Source: Verrucomicrobiaceae bacterium
Lineage (GTDB): Bacteria; Verrucomicrobiota; Verrucomicrobiia; Verrucomicrobiales; Akkermansiaceae
NCBI GenBank assembly: GCA_027485615.1
Contig: JAIXQS010000038.1
Span: 23,622-87,621 of the forward strand
DNA: 64,000 bases
Reading direction: 5' to 3'
Part shown: piece by piece, positions 8,479 to 18,449 of the stretch
How the letters are laid out: every line of letters starts with the position of its first letter
Position numbering within the stretch: the stretch's first letter is position 1
Position numbers and translations under genes: made by a program
Notes under the pieces: model-generated
Database searches by the model: none
Told to the model about the DNA's origin: nothing
Seen by the model: the letters and a program-made list of their open reading frames with translations, nothing else

Positions 8479-8988
8479 TTACGTCGGCTGCTCGCCGCGG
8501 GCCATGACGACCTTGCCGGTGCGGACGGTCTCGATGATCTCGTATTGGGAGAACATGGTCACGGCGGCATCGATTTTCGGGCTGTCGCCGGTGATCATCA
8601 CGACCATGGAAGTGGGCGTGAGATCGACAGTCTTGCCGCCGAAATGCTCGGTGATCTGGAGCGCGCCGGAGCGGTCGTCCGCGGAGCAGAGGATCTTGAT
8701 GAGAACCATCTCCTTGGTGACGGAATCGTGGCTGGTGTGCTCGAAGCAATGGATCACATCGATCAGTTTCCCGACCTGCTTGATGATCTGCTCAAGGCCG
8801 GAGGGATCGCCGGTGATGCCGATCGTCATCCGGGAAAAGGACGGGTCACGGCCTTGGGAAACGACGAGGGAGTCGATGTTGAAAGCGCGGCGCGAGAACA
8901 CCTGACAGATGCGCATCAGGACGCCCGGGTCGTTCTTGACGAGGACGGAAAGGGTGTGGCCGTTGGGAATGGGAGTGGCGTTGGGCAT
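8479..8988 (-). CDS. ilvN: Acetolactate synthase small (regulatory) subunit
   Basis: The 169-residue protein carries an N-terminal ACT domain (HTLSVLVKNDPGVLMRICQV, then FSRRAFNIDSL) and the C-terminal ALS small-subunit domain. That matches IlvN/IlvH in length and order. It binds the large subunit and confers feedback inhibition by valine in the first common step of branched-chain amino acid synthesis. It lies 37 bp downstream of the large-subunit gene on the same strand, so an ilvBN operon is clear. The gap is filled by a period-7 AT-rich repeat that also precedes the M16 peptidase gene. Confidence 0.96.
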   Translation of the reverse strand: MPNATPIPNGHTLSVLVKNDPGVLMRICQVFSRRAFNIDSLVVSQGRDPSFSRMTIGITGDPSGLEQIIKQVGKLIDVIHCFEHTSHDSVTKEMVLIKILCSADDRSGALQITEHFGGKTVDLTPTSMVVMITGDSPKIDAAVTMFSQYEIIETVRTGKVVMARGEQPT

Positions 8989-9020
8989 AAACTTTAAATC
9001 TTAAATTTTAAACTCTAAGG
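8989..9020 (-). repeat. Heptad leader repeat, copy 1 (before ilvN start codon)
   Basis: Read on the minus strand, this stretch is CCTTAGAGTTTAAAATTTAA followed by GATTTAAAGTTT, ending directly at the ilvN ATG. It is built of TTTAARR heptads. A copy with two substitutions and one extra base lies at 28312-28344 before the M16 peptidase ATG. It contains no Shine-Dalgarno-like run close to the start. Confidence 0.75.
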
Positions 9021-9025
9021 TCGTA

Positions 9026-10753
9026 TCACGTGGAGCCGGTGGGTTTCCCCATCTTGTGCTTGGGCGGCTCGGTGAGCATGTCCTCAAGGGCGGCACCGGC
9101 GGGGATCATGGGGAACACGTTGTCGGTCTTCACGCACTCTGCGTGGATGAGGATAGGGCCGTCGTTGTAGGCGAGGGCTTTTTTCAACATGCGGGTGACA
9201 TCGGCGGGGCGCTTGATGTTCACGCTCGGGATGCCGTAGGCGGCGGCGAGCTTGCAGAAATCAGGATTGCCCTCCAGATCCACGCCGGACTCGCGGTTTT
9301 CGAAAAACAACTCCTGCCACTGCCGCACCATGCCGAGATACTTGTTATCAAGCACGACGATCTTGATCGGCAGCTTGTGGATCGCGGCGGTGGAAAGCTC
9401 GAACAGGGTCATCTGGAAACCGCCGTCGCCGGAAATCGAGATCACCATCTTGTCCGGGCAGGCGAACTGAGCGCCGATGGCCGCCGGGAAACCGAAGCCC
9501 ATGGTGCCCGCGCCGCCGGAGGAGAGCCAGTGATAGGACTCGTGGTTCTTGTAAAACTGCGCCGCCCACATCTGGTGCTGGCCCACGTCGGTGGAGACGA
9601 TGGCCTTGCCCTCGGTGAGTTCGTAAAGCTCGTCGATGACCTGCTGCATGCGCAGGCCGCCCTGCTTCTTGTAGGAGAGCGGGAATTTCTTCTTATAGCC
9701 GTCGAGCTTGGCGAGCCACTCGGTGGTGGGCAGCGGCTTCACGTGCTTGTTAAGAGCGGCCAGCGCAGTCTTCGCGTCGCCGACGATCTGCACGTGCGGG
9801 CGGATCATCTTGTCCATCTCGGCATGGTCGATATCGATATGGATGATCTTCGCCGTGGCACAGAATCGATGAGGCTGGCCGATGATGCGGTCGTCGAAAC
9901 GTGAGCCGACATTGATGAGCAGGTCGCACTCGACCATCGCCTTGTTCGCGTAGGCGGTGCCGTGCATGCCTAGCATGCCGAGCGAGAGCGCGTGCGTTTC
10001 CGGGAAAACACCCTTGCCGAGAAGCGTCGAGGTGACCGGGCAACCGAGGGACTCGGCGAGGTGCATCAGCTCCTTGTCAGCGCGGGAAATCATCGCGCCC
10101 TGACCGGCCAGGATCACGGGGCGCTGCGCCTGCGCGATCATATCCGCAGCCGTTTGCACCGCCGCCTCATCAATCTCGAAGGCGGACTCCGGATTGTAAC
10201 CGGGAAGGTCGAATGGCGGGTTCAGGTCGCCGGTGAACGGGCCTTGGGAAATGTCTTTCGGGATATCGATGAGCACGGGGCCGGGGCGGCCGGTGGTGGC
10301 GATGTGGTAGGCTTCGCGGGCGACGCGGGGCAGATCGTTGGATTTCCTGACGAGGTAGTTGTGCTTCACCACGGGAATGGTGATGCCGAAGATGTCGGCC
10401 TCCTGGAAAGCGTCCTTTCCAAGCATCCATGTCACCTGCTGCCCACAGAGCACGATCATCGGCACGGAATCCATCATCGCGGTCATCAGGCCGGTGACAG
10501 TGTTGCCGGCGCCGGGGCCGGAAGTGACGAGCACGGCGGCAGGCCTACCGGTGGCACGGGCATATCCGTCTGCCATGTGGACGGCTCCCTGCTCGTGGCG
10601 GACGAGGATGAATTTCATCTTCGTCTTCACCGTTTCGAGGGCGTCGAAGATGGGGATCGCCGCACCGCCGGAGTAACCGAAGATGTATTCGATCCCGAGA
10701 TCATCGAGCGTCGTGATGAGGGCTTGTGCGCCGTCGAGTTGTTGCTTGCTCAT
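9026..10753 (-). CDS. ilvB: Acetolactate synthase large (catalytic) subunit
   Basis: Starting at ATG 10753 ([20 protein letters not shown]) the product has 575 residues, the normal length. It shows the three thiamine-diphosphate-enzyme domains: an N-terminal pyrimidine-binding part with [15 protein letters not shown] and the conserved [14 protein letters not shown] (cofactor Glu), a central domain, and a C-terminal TPP/Mg motif SGDGGFQM with [15 protein letters not shown]. The enzyme condenses two pyruvates to acetolactate, or pyruvate and 2-ketobutyrate to acetohydroxybutyrate. The upstream extension to 10804 lacks family similarity. The gene is first in the operon with ilvN. The 185-bp region before it, shared with the divergent gene at 10939, shows no obvious attenuator. 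Confidence 0.97.
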   Translation of the reverse strand: MSKQQLDGAQALITTLDDLGIEYIFGYSGGAAIPIFDALETVKTKMKFILVRHEQGAVHMADGYARATGRPAAVLVTSGPGAGNTVTGLMTAMMDSVPMIVLCGQQVTWMLGKDAFQEADIFGITIPVVKHNYLVRKSNDLPRVAREAYHIATTGRPGPVLIDIPKDISQGPFTGDLNPPFDLPGYNPESAFEIDEAAVQTAADMIAQAQRPVILAGQGAMISRADKELMHLAESLGCPVTSTLLGKGVFPETHALSLGMLGMHGTAYANKAMVECDLLINVGSRFDDRIIGQPHRFCATAKIIHIDIDHAEMDKMIRPHVQIVGDAKTALAALNKHVKPLPTTEWLAKLDGYKKKFPLSYKKQGGLRMQQVIDELYELTEGKAIVSTDVGQHQMWAAQFYKNHESYHWLSSGGAGTMGFGFPAAIGAQFACPDKMVISISGDGGFQMTLFELSTAAIHKLPIKIVVLDNKYLGMVRQWQELFFENRESGVDLEGNPDFCKLAAAYGIPSVNIKRPADVTRMLKKALAYNDGPILIHAECVKTDNVFPMIPAGAALEDMLTEPPKHKMGKPTGST

Positions 10754-10938
10754 AAAAAATCGGGGTTGGGGCGCGCAACATGGGTGATTTACCGGGAATG
10801 GCAATGCGAAAGATTGGGTGATTTCCGCGAAGTGTCAGTATTTCGCAGCCCGCTCGTCCCGAAAATACGGATTTTCCGGACAACACGGGGATTTCGTTGC
10901 GTCTTTGACATACGGATGCGGTTCGATAGGCTGGCCGG

Positions 10939-11817
10939 GTGAATCGCAGAGCATTTGTGGGAAAGGCCGCGCTGGCCGGATTGGGGACGCTGGTGTGCGG
11001 GAAACTGGCCGCCGCCGAGGAAACGGATGGCCGCGAGATCGCCGTTTTCACGAAGTTTCTTGAGAAACTGAGCTTCGACGAGCTCGCGGAGGCCATCGCG
11101 CCGCTCGGTGTCGCGGGGCTGGAGGCTCCGTTGCGCAAAGGCGGCCACTTCCAGCCGGAGGAAATGGCGGAGAAACTGCCCGCCTTCGTCGCGGCGCTGG
11201 CGAAACAGAACCTTAAGGTGATCGTCATGGCCTCCAGCATCAGACGCGCCGACAAGCTGGCGGAAACCCAGCTCCGCGCTGCAAAGGCGGCGGGGATCAC
11301 GCGCTACCGGCTGGAGCACCTGAAATACGACCTTTCCAACCCGATCGTCCCGCAGATTGCGAATTTCAAAGCACAGCTCACCGATCTCGCGGCGATGAAC
11401 GCGGAAATCGGCGTGCAAGGCCTTTACCAGAACCACCGCGGCAACAATTTCGTCGGCGGCCCGATATGGGACATGGTCGGGATGCTGGAGGGGATCGATG
11501 TGAAACACCTCGGTATGGCCTTCGATTTCGCGCACGCCACCGTCGAGGGAGCGAACGCTTGGGAAATGAATTTCCACCGCGCCCTCCCCCACATCGGCGC
11601 ATTATATTATAAAGACTACCGCCTCGAAGGAAAAACCTGGAACCCCTGCCCCATCGGCGAGGGCGTCGTGAACCCGAAATCCGGAAAGCTTGTCAGCAAA
11701 CTGCCGCCGGATGTCCCCATCTCGATCCACATTGAGTATGTGAGTGGCGGGGACGTGGCGAAGACGGTCGAGGCGATGAGGAATGATCTCGCGACGGTGA
11801 GGAAATGGCTGGGGTGA
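10939..11817 (+). CDS. Tat-exported sugar phosphate isomerase/epimerase-like TIM-barrel protein
   Basis: The 292-residue product starts at GTG 10939 with MNRRAFVGKAALAGLGTLVC, a twin-arginine signal (NRRAF), followed by an AAAEE cleavage region. The rest follows the AP-endonuclease-2/xylose-isomerase-like barrel, with typical strand ends such as GVQGLYQNHRG, MAFDFAHAT and ALYYKDYR, where His, Asp and Glu side chains would bind a divalent metal. The family is abundant in Verrucomicrobiota and handles sugars and their derivatives. The substrate is unknown. The gene diverges from ilvB and is probably independent of it. Confidence 0.82.
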   Translation: MNRRAFVGKAALAGLGTLVCGKLAAAEETDGREIAVFTKFLEKLSFDELAEAIAPLGVAGLEAPLRKGGHFQPEEMAEKLPAFVAALAKQNLKVIVMASSIRRADKLAETQLRAAKAAGITRYRLEHLKYDLSNPIVPQIANFKAQLTDLAAMNAEIGVQGLYQNHRGNNFVGGPIWDMVGMLEGIDVKHLGMAFDFAHATVEGANAWEMNFHRALPHIGALYYKDYRLEGKTWNPCPIGEGVVNPKSGKLVSKLPPDVPISIHIEYVSGGDVAKTVEAMRNDLATVRKWLG

Positions 11818-11827
11818 AGCGTGGCGC

Positions 11828-12199
11828 TCAAACCAAAGGCAGCGAGCGGTGACGAACCTTCCCTTCGTGGTAGCTCATCACACAGCCTTCCAGCAGCGCA
11901 TCTCCAAACCGAAGCGCAATGCCGTTGATTAGGGCGGCCAAAGGAATTGCTTTCAAGCCCTCCTCCCTGATTCGGAGCATAGAAGGTTTGTTCTCTCCCG
12001 ATGCCGCGAGCAAGGCATGAAAATCCGAATCCAGCGTCACGATCACGCGCTCATCCATTTTCCCGTAGCTGAGGATCTCGATATCCGGAGCGGAGGACAT
12101 TCCAAGTTCGCCGGTATGGATCGCGTCATGGCCGAGGGCGGAGAGAGCGGCGGAGGCTCCGCGCGGCAGTCCTTGGTCAAGCAACCAGCGCATTAGCAT
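11828..12199 (-). CDS. DUF5615-type PIN-like toxin
   Basis: From the ATG at 12199 the product is 123 residues (a second in-frame ATG is at 12193). RWLLDQGLPRGA at the N-terminus, ALGHDAIHTGELG and ERVIVTLDSDFHALLAASG match the DUF5615/Mut7-C-like PIN fold. In that fold the conserved Asp residues in LLDQ and LDSDF would form the nuclease site. The gene overlaps the DUF433 gene by about 20 bp, the usual order (antitoxin first) for DUF433-DUF5615 modules. The longer upstream frame is the DUF433 gene read in another frame. Confidence 0.8.
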   Translation of the reverse strand: MLMRWLLDQGLPRGASAALSALGHDAIHTGELGMSSAPDIEILSYGKMDERVIVTLDSDFHALLAASGENKPSMLRIREEGLKAIPLAALINGIALRFGDALLEGCVMSYHEGKVRHRSLPLV

Positions 12200-12419
12200 C
12201 CAGCGGTGAGATTCCATCCGGCAACTGGAGCGCCGCGTAACGCAGAGCCTGGCGGACATCCTCGTCCTCGATTTCCGGGAACTCGGCGAGTCGCTCCGAG
12301 CGGTCGGGATAGAGCGCCGCGATCTCCACCACTCGGCGGACGGTAAGACGCAAACCACGGATGCACGGATGTCCGTTCATCAGATCGGGATCGCTGGTGA
12401 TCCTGTCAAGTTTCAACAT
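12177..12419 (-). CDS. DUF433 antitoxin
   Basis: This 80-residue protein begins MLKLDRITSDPDLMNGHPCI and continues RGLRLTVRRVVEIAALYPDR, the classic DUF433 pattern (IxxDPxxxxGxPxIxGxRxxV) with a helix-turn-helix. DUF433 proteins act as antitoxins and autorepressors for the adjacent PIN-like toxin (family knowledge). An AAGG run lies 7 nt before the ATG within the short palindrome AGGTAACCT (12421-12429, plus strand), which could be the operator. The gene is translationally coupled to the downstream toxin by overlap. Confidence 0.85.
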   Translation of the reverse strand: MLKLDRITSDPDLMNGHPCIRGLRLTVRRVVEIAALYPDRSERLAEFPEIEDEDVRQALRYAALQLPDGISPLDANALVA

Positions 12420-12520
12420 GAGGTAACCTTAGATTAAAGAATTCCCCAGTTCAACCGCCGAATCCCGCAAGCCGCTTGCATCGCCACCCGCGCCGGACAT
12501 AAAACCCCGCCCCCTTTCCC

Positions 12521-14815
12521 ATGTCCGAACCCGCACCATCCTCCTCCTCCCAAGCCCACCTCGACCTCATCGCCCGCGAAACCGGCATCCGGCCCGCCTC
12601 CGTCGCCGCGACCGCCAAGCTCCTCGCCGAGGGCGCGACCATCCCTTTCATTTCCCGCTACCGGAAAGAAGCCACCGGCATGCTCGATGAAGTCCAGATC
12701 CAGGCGATCCGCGACCGCATGCTCCAACTCGCCGAGCTCGATTCCCGCCGCTCCACCATCCTGAAATCCCTCGATGAGCGCCAGCTTCTCAGCCCGGAGC
12801 TGAAATCGAAAATCCTAGCAGCCCTCACGCTCAGCACGCTGGAGGATCTGTTCGCGCCGTTCCGCCCGAAGCGCCAGACCCGAGCCTCCATGGCCGCCGA
12901 GCGCGGGCTCACCCCCCTCGCCGATTTCCTTTTCGAGAACCAGAACGCCGACCCCACCGAGGAAGCCGCGAAATACATCGACGCCGAAAAAAGCGTCCCC
13001 GATGCCGAAGCCGCTCTCGCCGGTGCCCGCGACATCCTCGCCGAGCGCGTTTCCGACGATGCCAGCCTGCGCGGCCAGGTCCGCAAGATTTACGAGGAGG
13101 AGGCCACCGTTTCCTCCAGGATCATGTATGGCAAGGAAACCGAAGCCGACGCCGCGAAATACCGCGACTACTTCGAGTGGGCCGAGCCGTTCAAGACCAT
13201 CCCCTCGCACCGCATGCTCGCAATCCGCCGCGGCGAGAAGGAGGCGTTCCTGTTCATGCGCATCGAGGTTCCGCTGGAGCGGGTTACTAGGATCGCAGTA
13301 GAAACATGGATCACCGGGAAAGGCGCCTGCGCCGAGCAAGTCCGCCTCGCCACCGAGGACGGCTGCAAGCGCCTGCTCATGCCCTCCATGGAAACGGAAA
13401 TGCGCCTGCTCGGCAAAAAGCGCGCCGATGAGACCGCCATCCGCGTCTTCGCGGAAAACCTGCGGGAACTCATGCTAGCTTCACCCCTCGGCCGCAAGCG
13501 CACCCTCGCCATCGACCCCGGTTTCCGCACCGGCTGCAAGACCGTTGTGCTCGACGCCCAGGGCCGCCTCCTCCACCACACCGTCCTGCACTGCACCGCA
13601 GGCTCGCAAAGCCAGGCATACGAAGCCGCTGTGGAAATCGCCGGACTCATCAAAAAGCACAACATCGAGGCCATCGCGATCGGCAACGGCACCGCTTCCC
13701 GCGAGACCGAGGCCTTTGTGAAAAAACTCAAGCTGCCCGCCTCCATCCAGATCGTGATGGTGAACGAAAGCGGTGCTTCGATCTACTCCGCCTCCGAGGC
13801 CGCTCGCGAGGAATTCCCCAACGAGGACGTCACCGTGCGCGGCGCCGTTTCCATCGGCCGCCGCCTCATGGATCCGCTCGCGGAGCTGGTTAAGCTCGAC
13901 CCCAAGGCGATCGGCGTCGGCCAATACCAGCACGATGTCGATCAGCGCGCTTTGAAAACCTCCCTCGATGACACCGTCGAGAGCTGCGTGAATGCCGTCG
14001 GCGTCGAGCTAAACACGGCCTCCAAGCAGCTCCTCGCCTACGTCTCCGGCCTGAGCTCCTCGCTTGCGGAAAACATCATCGCCTTCCGCACCGGCAACGG
14101 CGGCTTCACCTCCCGCGCCCAGCTCCGGGAAGTCCCCCGCCTCGGCGAAAAAGCCTTCGAGCAGGCCGCCGGTTTCCTCCGCATCCGCGATGCCGCCAAC
14201 CCGCTTGACGCCTCCGCCGTTCACCCGGAGCGCTACCCGCTCGTCGAGAAAATGGCCGCCGACACCGGCTGCGGAGTCGTCGACCTCCTGCGCGACGAAG
14301 CCCTGCGGAAAAAAATCGACCTCCAGAAATACGTGAGCGCCGAGGTCGGCCTACCCACTTTGCGCGACATCATCGACGAGCTTTCCAAGCCCGGCCGCGA
14401 CCCCCGCAAAGCCTTCGAGTCCTTCGATTTCGCCGAGGGCGTGGAAAAACCTGCCGATCTAACAGTCGGCATGAAACTGCCGGGCGTCGTGACCAACGTC
14501 ACCGCCTTTGGCGCCTTCGTGGATGTCGGCGTGCATCAGGATGGCCTCGTCCACGTCAGCCACCTCGCGGATCACTTTGTGCGCGATGCCAGCGAGGTCG
14601 TGAAAGTCGGCCAGCGCGTGCAGGTCACCGTCATGGAAGTCGATCTCCCCCGCAACCGGATCGCCCTCTCCATGAAATCCAAGCCCGAACCCGAAGCCCG
14701 CCGCGCCCCCGGCCCGCCCGGAAACGACCGCCGCCCGCGCCAGCAGAACGACCGCCCGCAACCCGCCGGCAACGACTGGTTCACCCAGGCCATGGGCCAG
14801 GCGAAGAAGAAATGA
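12521..14815 (+). CDS. tex: Tex-family S1 RNA-binding transcription accessory protein
   Basis: The 764-residue protein starts at ATG 12521 (MSEPAPSSSSQAH). It shows the Tex order. The N-terminal helical domain has AEGATIPFISRYRKEATGML. The YqgF/RuvX-like RNase H fold begins around residue 325 with TLAIDPGFRTGCK. It is followed by HhH motifs (LGEKAFEQAAGFLRI) and a C-terminal S1 domain around residues 645-720 (GVVTNVTAFGAFVDVG and HVSHLADHFV). Tex proteins bind nucleic acid and affect transcription and RNA turnover. The last ~45 residues are a Pro/Arg/Gln-rich tail. The divergent neighbour is the DUF433 module. A dispersed double-hairpin repeat begins right after the stop codon. Confidence 0.95.
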   Translation: MSEPAPSSSSQAHLDLIARETGIRPASVAATAKLLAEGATIPFISRYRKEATGMLDEVQIQAIRDRMLQLAELDSRRSTILKSLDERQLLSPELKSKILAALTLSTLEDLFAPFRPKRQTRASMAAERGLTPLADFLFENQNADPTEEAAKYIDAEKSVPDAEAALAGARDILAERVSDDASLRGQVRKIYEEEATVSSRIMYGKETEADAAKYRDYFEWAEPFKTIPSHRMLAIRRGEKEAFLFMRIEVPLERVTRIAVETWITGKGACAEQVRLATEDGCKRLLMPSMETEMRLLGKKRADETAIRVFAENLRELMLASPLGRKRTLAIDPGFRTGCKTVVLDAQGRLLHHTVLHCTAGSQSQAYEAAVEIAGLIKKHNIEAIAIGNGTASRETEAFVKKLKLPASIQIVMVNESGASIYSASEAAREEFPNEDVTVRGAVSIGRRLMDPLAELVKLDPKAIGVGQYQHDVDQRALKTSLDDTVESCVNAVGVELNTASKQLLAYVSGLSSSLAENIIAFRTGNGGFTSRAQLREVPRLGEKAFEQAAGFLRIRDAANPLDASAVHPERYPLVEKMAADTGCGVVDLLRDEALRKKIDLQKYVSAEVGLPTLRDIIDELSKPGRDPRKAFESFDFAEGVEKPADLTVGMKLPGVVTNVTAFGAFVDVGVHQDGLVHVSHLADHFVRDASEVVKVGQRVQVTVMEVDLPRNRIALSMKSKPEPEARRAPGPPGNDRRPRQQNDRPQPAGNDWFTQAMGQAKKK

Positions 14816-14867
14816 CCGTGGCTGGGACTTGCAGTCCCAGTCCGTCGGAGGGACATCCTGTCCCTCC
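14816..14867. repeat. Dispersed double-hairpin repeat, copy 1 (after tex, before mutM stop)
   Basis: Two hairpins lie in tandem: CTGGGACT/AGTCCCAG (14822-14829 and 14833-14840) and GGAGGGACA/TGTCCCTCC (14847-14855 and 14859-14867), each with a 3-nt loop. The reverse complement of 61531-61582 is nearly identical in sequence and spacing. Placed between convergent genes, it could act as a two-way terminator. Confidence 0.7.
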
Positions 14868-15688
14868 TATTTCTTCTGACACACCCCACACCAATAAGTC
14901 GCCCGCTGCCCGAGGACGGTGTGCGAAATCGGCGTCCCGCACACCCGGCACGGCTCCCCTTTCCTGTCATACACGAAGAGCCGCTGCTTGAAATACCCAG
15001 GCTCGCCGTCGGATTTCAGGAAATCGCGGAGCGTGGTGCCGCCCTGCTCGATGGATTCCGCGAGCACCTCCTTGATCGCAGTAACGAGGCGCGCGGCCTT
15101 GGGTTTCGTGAGCTTGTTCGCAGGCAGCATCGGATGGATGCGGGCGCGGAACAGGCTTTCCGAGGCGTAGATGTTTCCCACGCCGACCACCACCTTCGCG
15201 TCCATGATCGCCACCTTGATCGGAATCGTCTTTTGGCGAAGCGCAACGCGCAAACCCTCCGCGGTGAACTCCTGCCCCAGCGGCTCTGGGCCAAGGTCTT
15301 TCAGGAGCGGATGCGAGTCCAGCTCCGAGATGGGACAAACCAGCGCCAGTCCGAAGCGGCGCGGATCGTGGTAACGCAACTGCATCCCGCCCGCCACGGT
15401 GATGCCGATGTGGTCGTGCTTTTTCCAATCCTCCCCCGCCGGGATCACCCGCAAACTACCCGACATCCCGAGATGGATGATCACCGCCTCGCCGCGATCC
15501 GTTTCCAAAAGCAGATACTTCGACCGCCGCTTCACCACTACGAACACCGCGCCCTCGAAGCCCGCCAGTCCCGGCGAAACCGGCTGCCGAAGATCGTAGC
15601 GCCGGATGATCACCTCGCTGATCCGCCGCCCTACCACATGCGGGGAAATCCCCCGACGCGTCGTCTCTACTTCAGGCAGCTCGGGCAT
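14867..15688 (-). CDS. mutM: Formamidopyrimidine-DNA glycosylase (Fpg/MutM)
   Basis: The 273-residue protein starts MPELPEVETTRRGISPHVVG. Pro2 is the catalytic amine and Glu3 the acid after Met removal. The lesion-binding and H2TH region follows (KVVVGVGNIYASESLFRA). A C-terminal zinc finger uses CRVCG and CGVCQ. Length and order are standard. It removes 8-oxoguanine and ring-opened purines from DNA. The gene is monocistronic and convergent with tex. Its stop touches the dispersed repeat at 14816-14867. Confidence 0.97.
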   Translation of the reverse strand: MPELPEVETTRRGISPHVVGRRISEVIIRRYDLRQPVSPGLAGFEGAVFVVVKRRSKYLLLETDRGEAVIIHLGMSGSLRVIPAGEDWKKHDHIGITVAGGMQLRYHDPRRFGLALVCPISELDSHPLLKDLGPEPLGQEFTAEGLRVALRQKTIPIKVAIMDAKVVVGVGNIYASESLFRARIHPMLPANKLTKPKAARLVTAIKEVLAESIEQGGTTLRDFLKSDGEPGYFKQRLFVYDRKGEPCRVCGTPISHTVLGQRATYWCGVCQKK

Positions 15689-15743
15689 GGCTGAAACTCC
15701 AAGCTCCCGCCCGACGGGTCAACGCAAACCAGCGTCCGGGAGC

Positions 15744-15780
15744 TTGACAAATCCAGGCTGTGAGACATTCTTGTCTCACA
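15744..15780 (+). promoter_or_regulatory. Promoter/operator of the Phd-VapC-like module
   Basis: A consensus -35 TTGACA lies at 15744-15749. A perfect 9-bp inverted repeat, TGTGAGACA (15759-15767) and TGTCTCACA (15772-15780) with a 4-nt spacer, ends exactly at the antitoxin ATG at 15781. A weak -10 (ATTCTT, 15767-15772) falls inside the dyad. The dyad is a strong candidate for the autoregulatory operator. It leaves no room for a Shine-Dalgarno site. Confidence 0.65.
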
Positions 15781-16029
15781 ATGAAAACCGCGACCGTCCG
15801 CGATCTCCGTAACCAATTTCCCCTCGTCGCCCGCTGGATCGAGGAGGGCGAGAGCGTGGAAATCACCCGAAGCGGGAAGCCGTTCGCGCGGCTCGCGCCA
15901 ATCACCGAGACGCCGGTGCGGGAGGTAGTCATGCCCGATTTCCTCGCAAGGATGCGGCAGGATTTCCCGAATGAGAAAGTCTCCGACTCGATGCAATCCA
16001 TCATCGACTACGACCGCAGCGACCGATGA
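15781..16029 (+). CDS. Phd/YefM-family antitoxin
   Basis: This 82-residue protein reads MKTATVRDLRNQFPLVARWI, then EEGESVEITRSGKPFARLAP, the standard Phd/YefM DNA-binding fold. The C-terminal ~35 residues would wrap the toxin. The ATG at 15781 is preferred over the in-frame GTG upstream because it matches the family start exactly and abuts the operator dyad. It overlaps the PIN toxin by 4 bp (ATGA), the usual antitoxin-first order, and should repress its own promoter together with the toxin. Confidence 0.9.
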   Translation: MKTATVRDLRNQFPLVARWIEEGESVEITRSGKPFARLAPITETPVREVVMPDFLARMRQDFPNEKVSDSMQSIIDYDRSDR

Positions 16030-16460
16030 GCGCTTACGCTGACACCGGTTTCATCGTCAGCCTCTACAAGGAGGAAAGCACCAGCGCGGATGCAAATTCA
16101 GCGATCCGTAACGTGGAAGCTCCGATCCTGCTTTCTGAGCTTTCCGTGCTGGAATTCCGCAACGCGACGAACCTCGCGGTCTTCCGGAAAGAAACCACCG
16201 AGGATGCACGCACGATCATCTTAAAGCGTTTCGAATCGGACCTGGAAGCCGGCATTTTCAGGGCGATGCCCGTTCCATCCTCCAAACTCTACTCCGCGTG
16301 CGCCCGCCTTTCGGATGCCCATTCTTCCACCCTCGGAACGCGCAGCTTGGATCTCATGCACGTCGCGGCGGCCCTGATCCTCGGCGCAGAAACATTTCTA
16401 AGCTTCGATTCACGCCAGCGATCCGCCGCGGAGGCCGAAGGGCTGGAGGTTCTGCCCTGA
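16026..16460 (+). CDS. vapC: PIN-domain ribonuclease toxin (VapC type)
   Basis: The 144-residue protein has the PIN acidic positions: Asp in AYADTGFIVSLY near the N-terminus, Glu in LSVLEFRNATN, Asp in RSLDLMHVAAALI and Asp in ETFLSFDSRQR. PIN toxins cleave RNA, often tRNA or rRNA loops. It starts within the antitoxin stop (4-bp overlap), giving translational coupling. The gene is convergent with lepA, 3 bp away. Confidence 0.9.
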   Translation: MSAYADTGFIVSLYKEESTSADANSAIRNVEAPILLSELSVLEFRNATNLAVFRKETTEDARTIILKRFESDLEAGIFRAMPVPSSKLYSACARLSDAHSSTLGTRSLDLMHVAAALILGAETFLSFDSRQRSAAEAEGLEVLP

Positions 16461-16463
16461 TCC

Positions 16464-18263
<1,800 letters not shown>

Positions 18264-18449
18264 GGTCGCTCGTGGCGCGGATGGATGGCACGAAACGCGG
18301 GGCATTGCACCAAAAAATCCCACACAATCATCATCATGGCGAAGGAGGGTGGCAAAATGGGGAGCCTGGTGTCCGGAAAGCGAGCGCCCTCGAATCGCCG
18401 ATGCGCCCGAGCCATGAAATGCCACCGGGGTGATCTGCGGGAACCCGCG

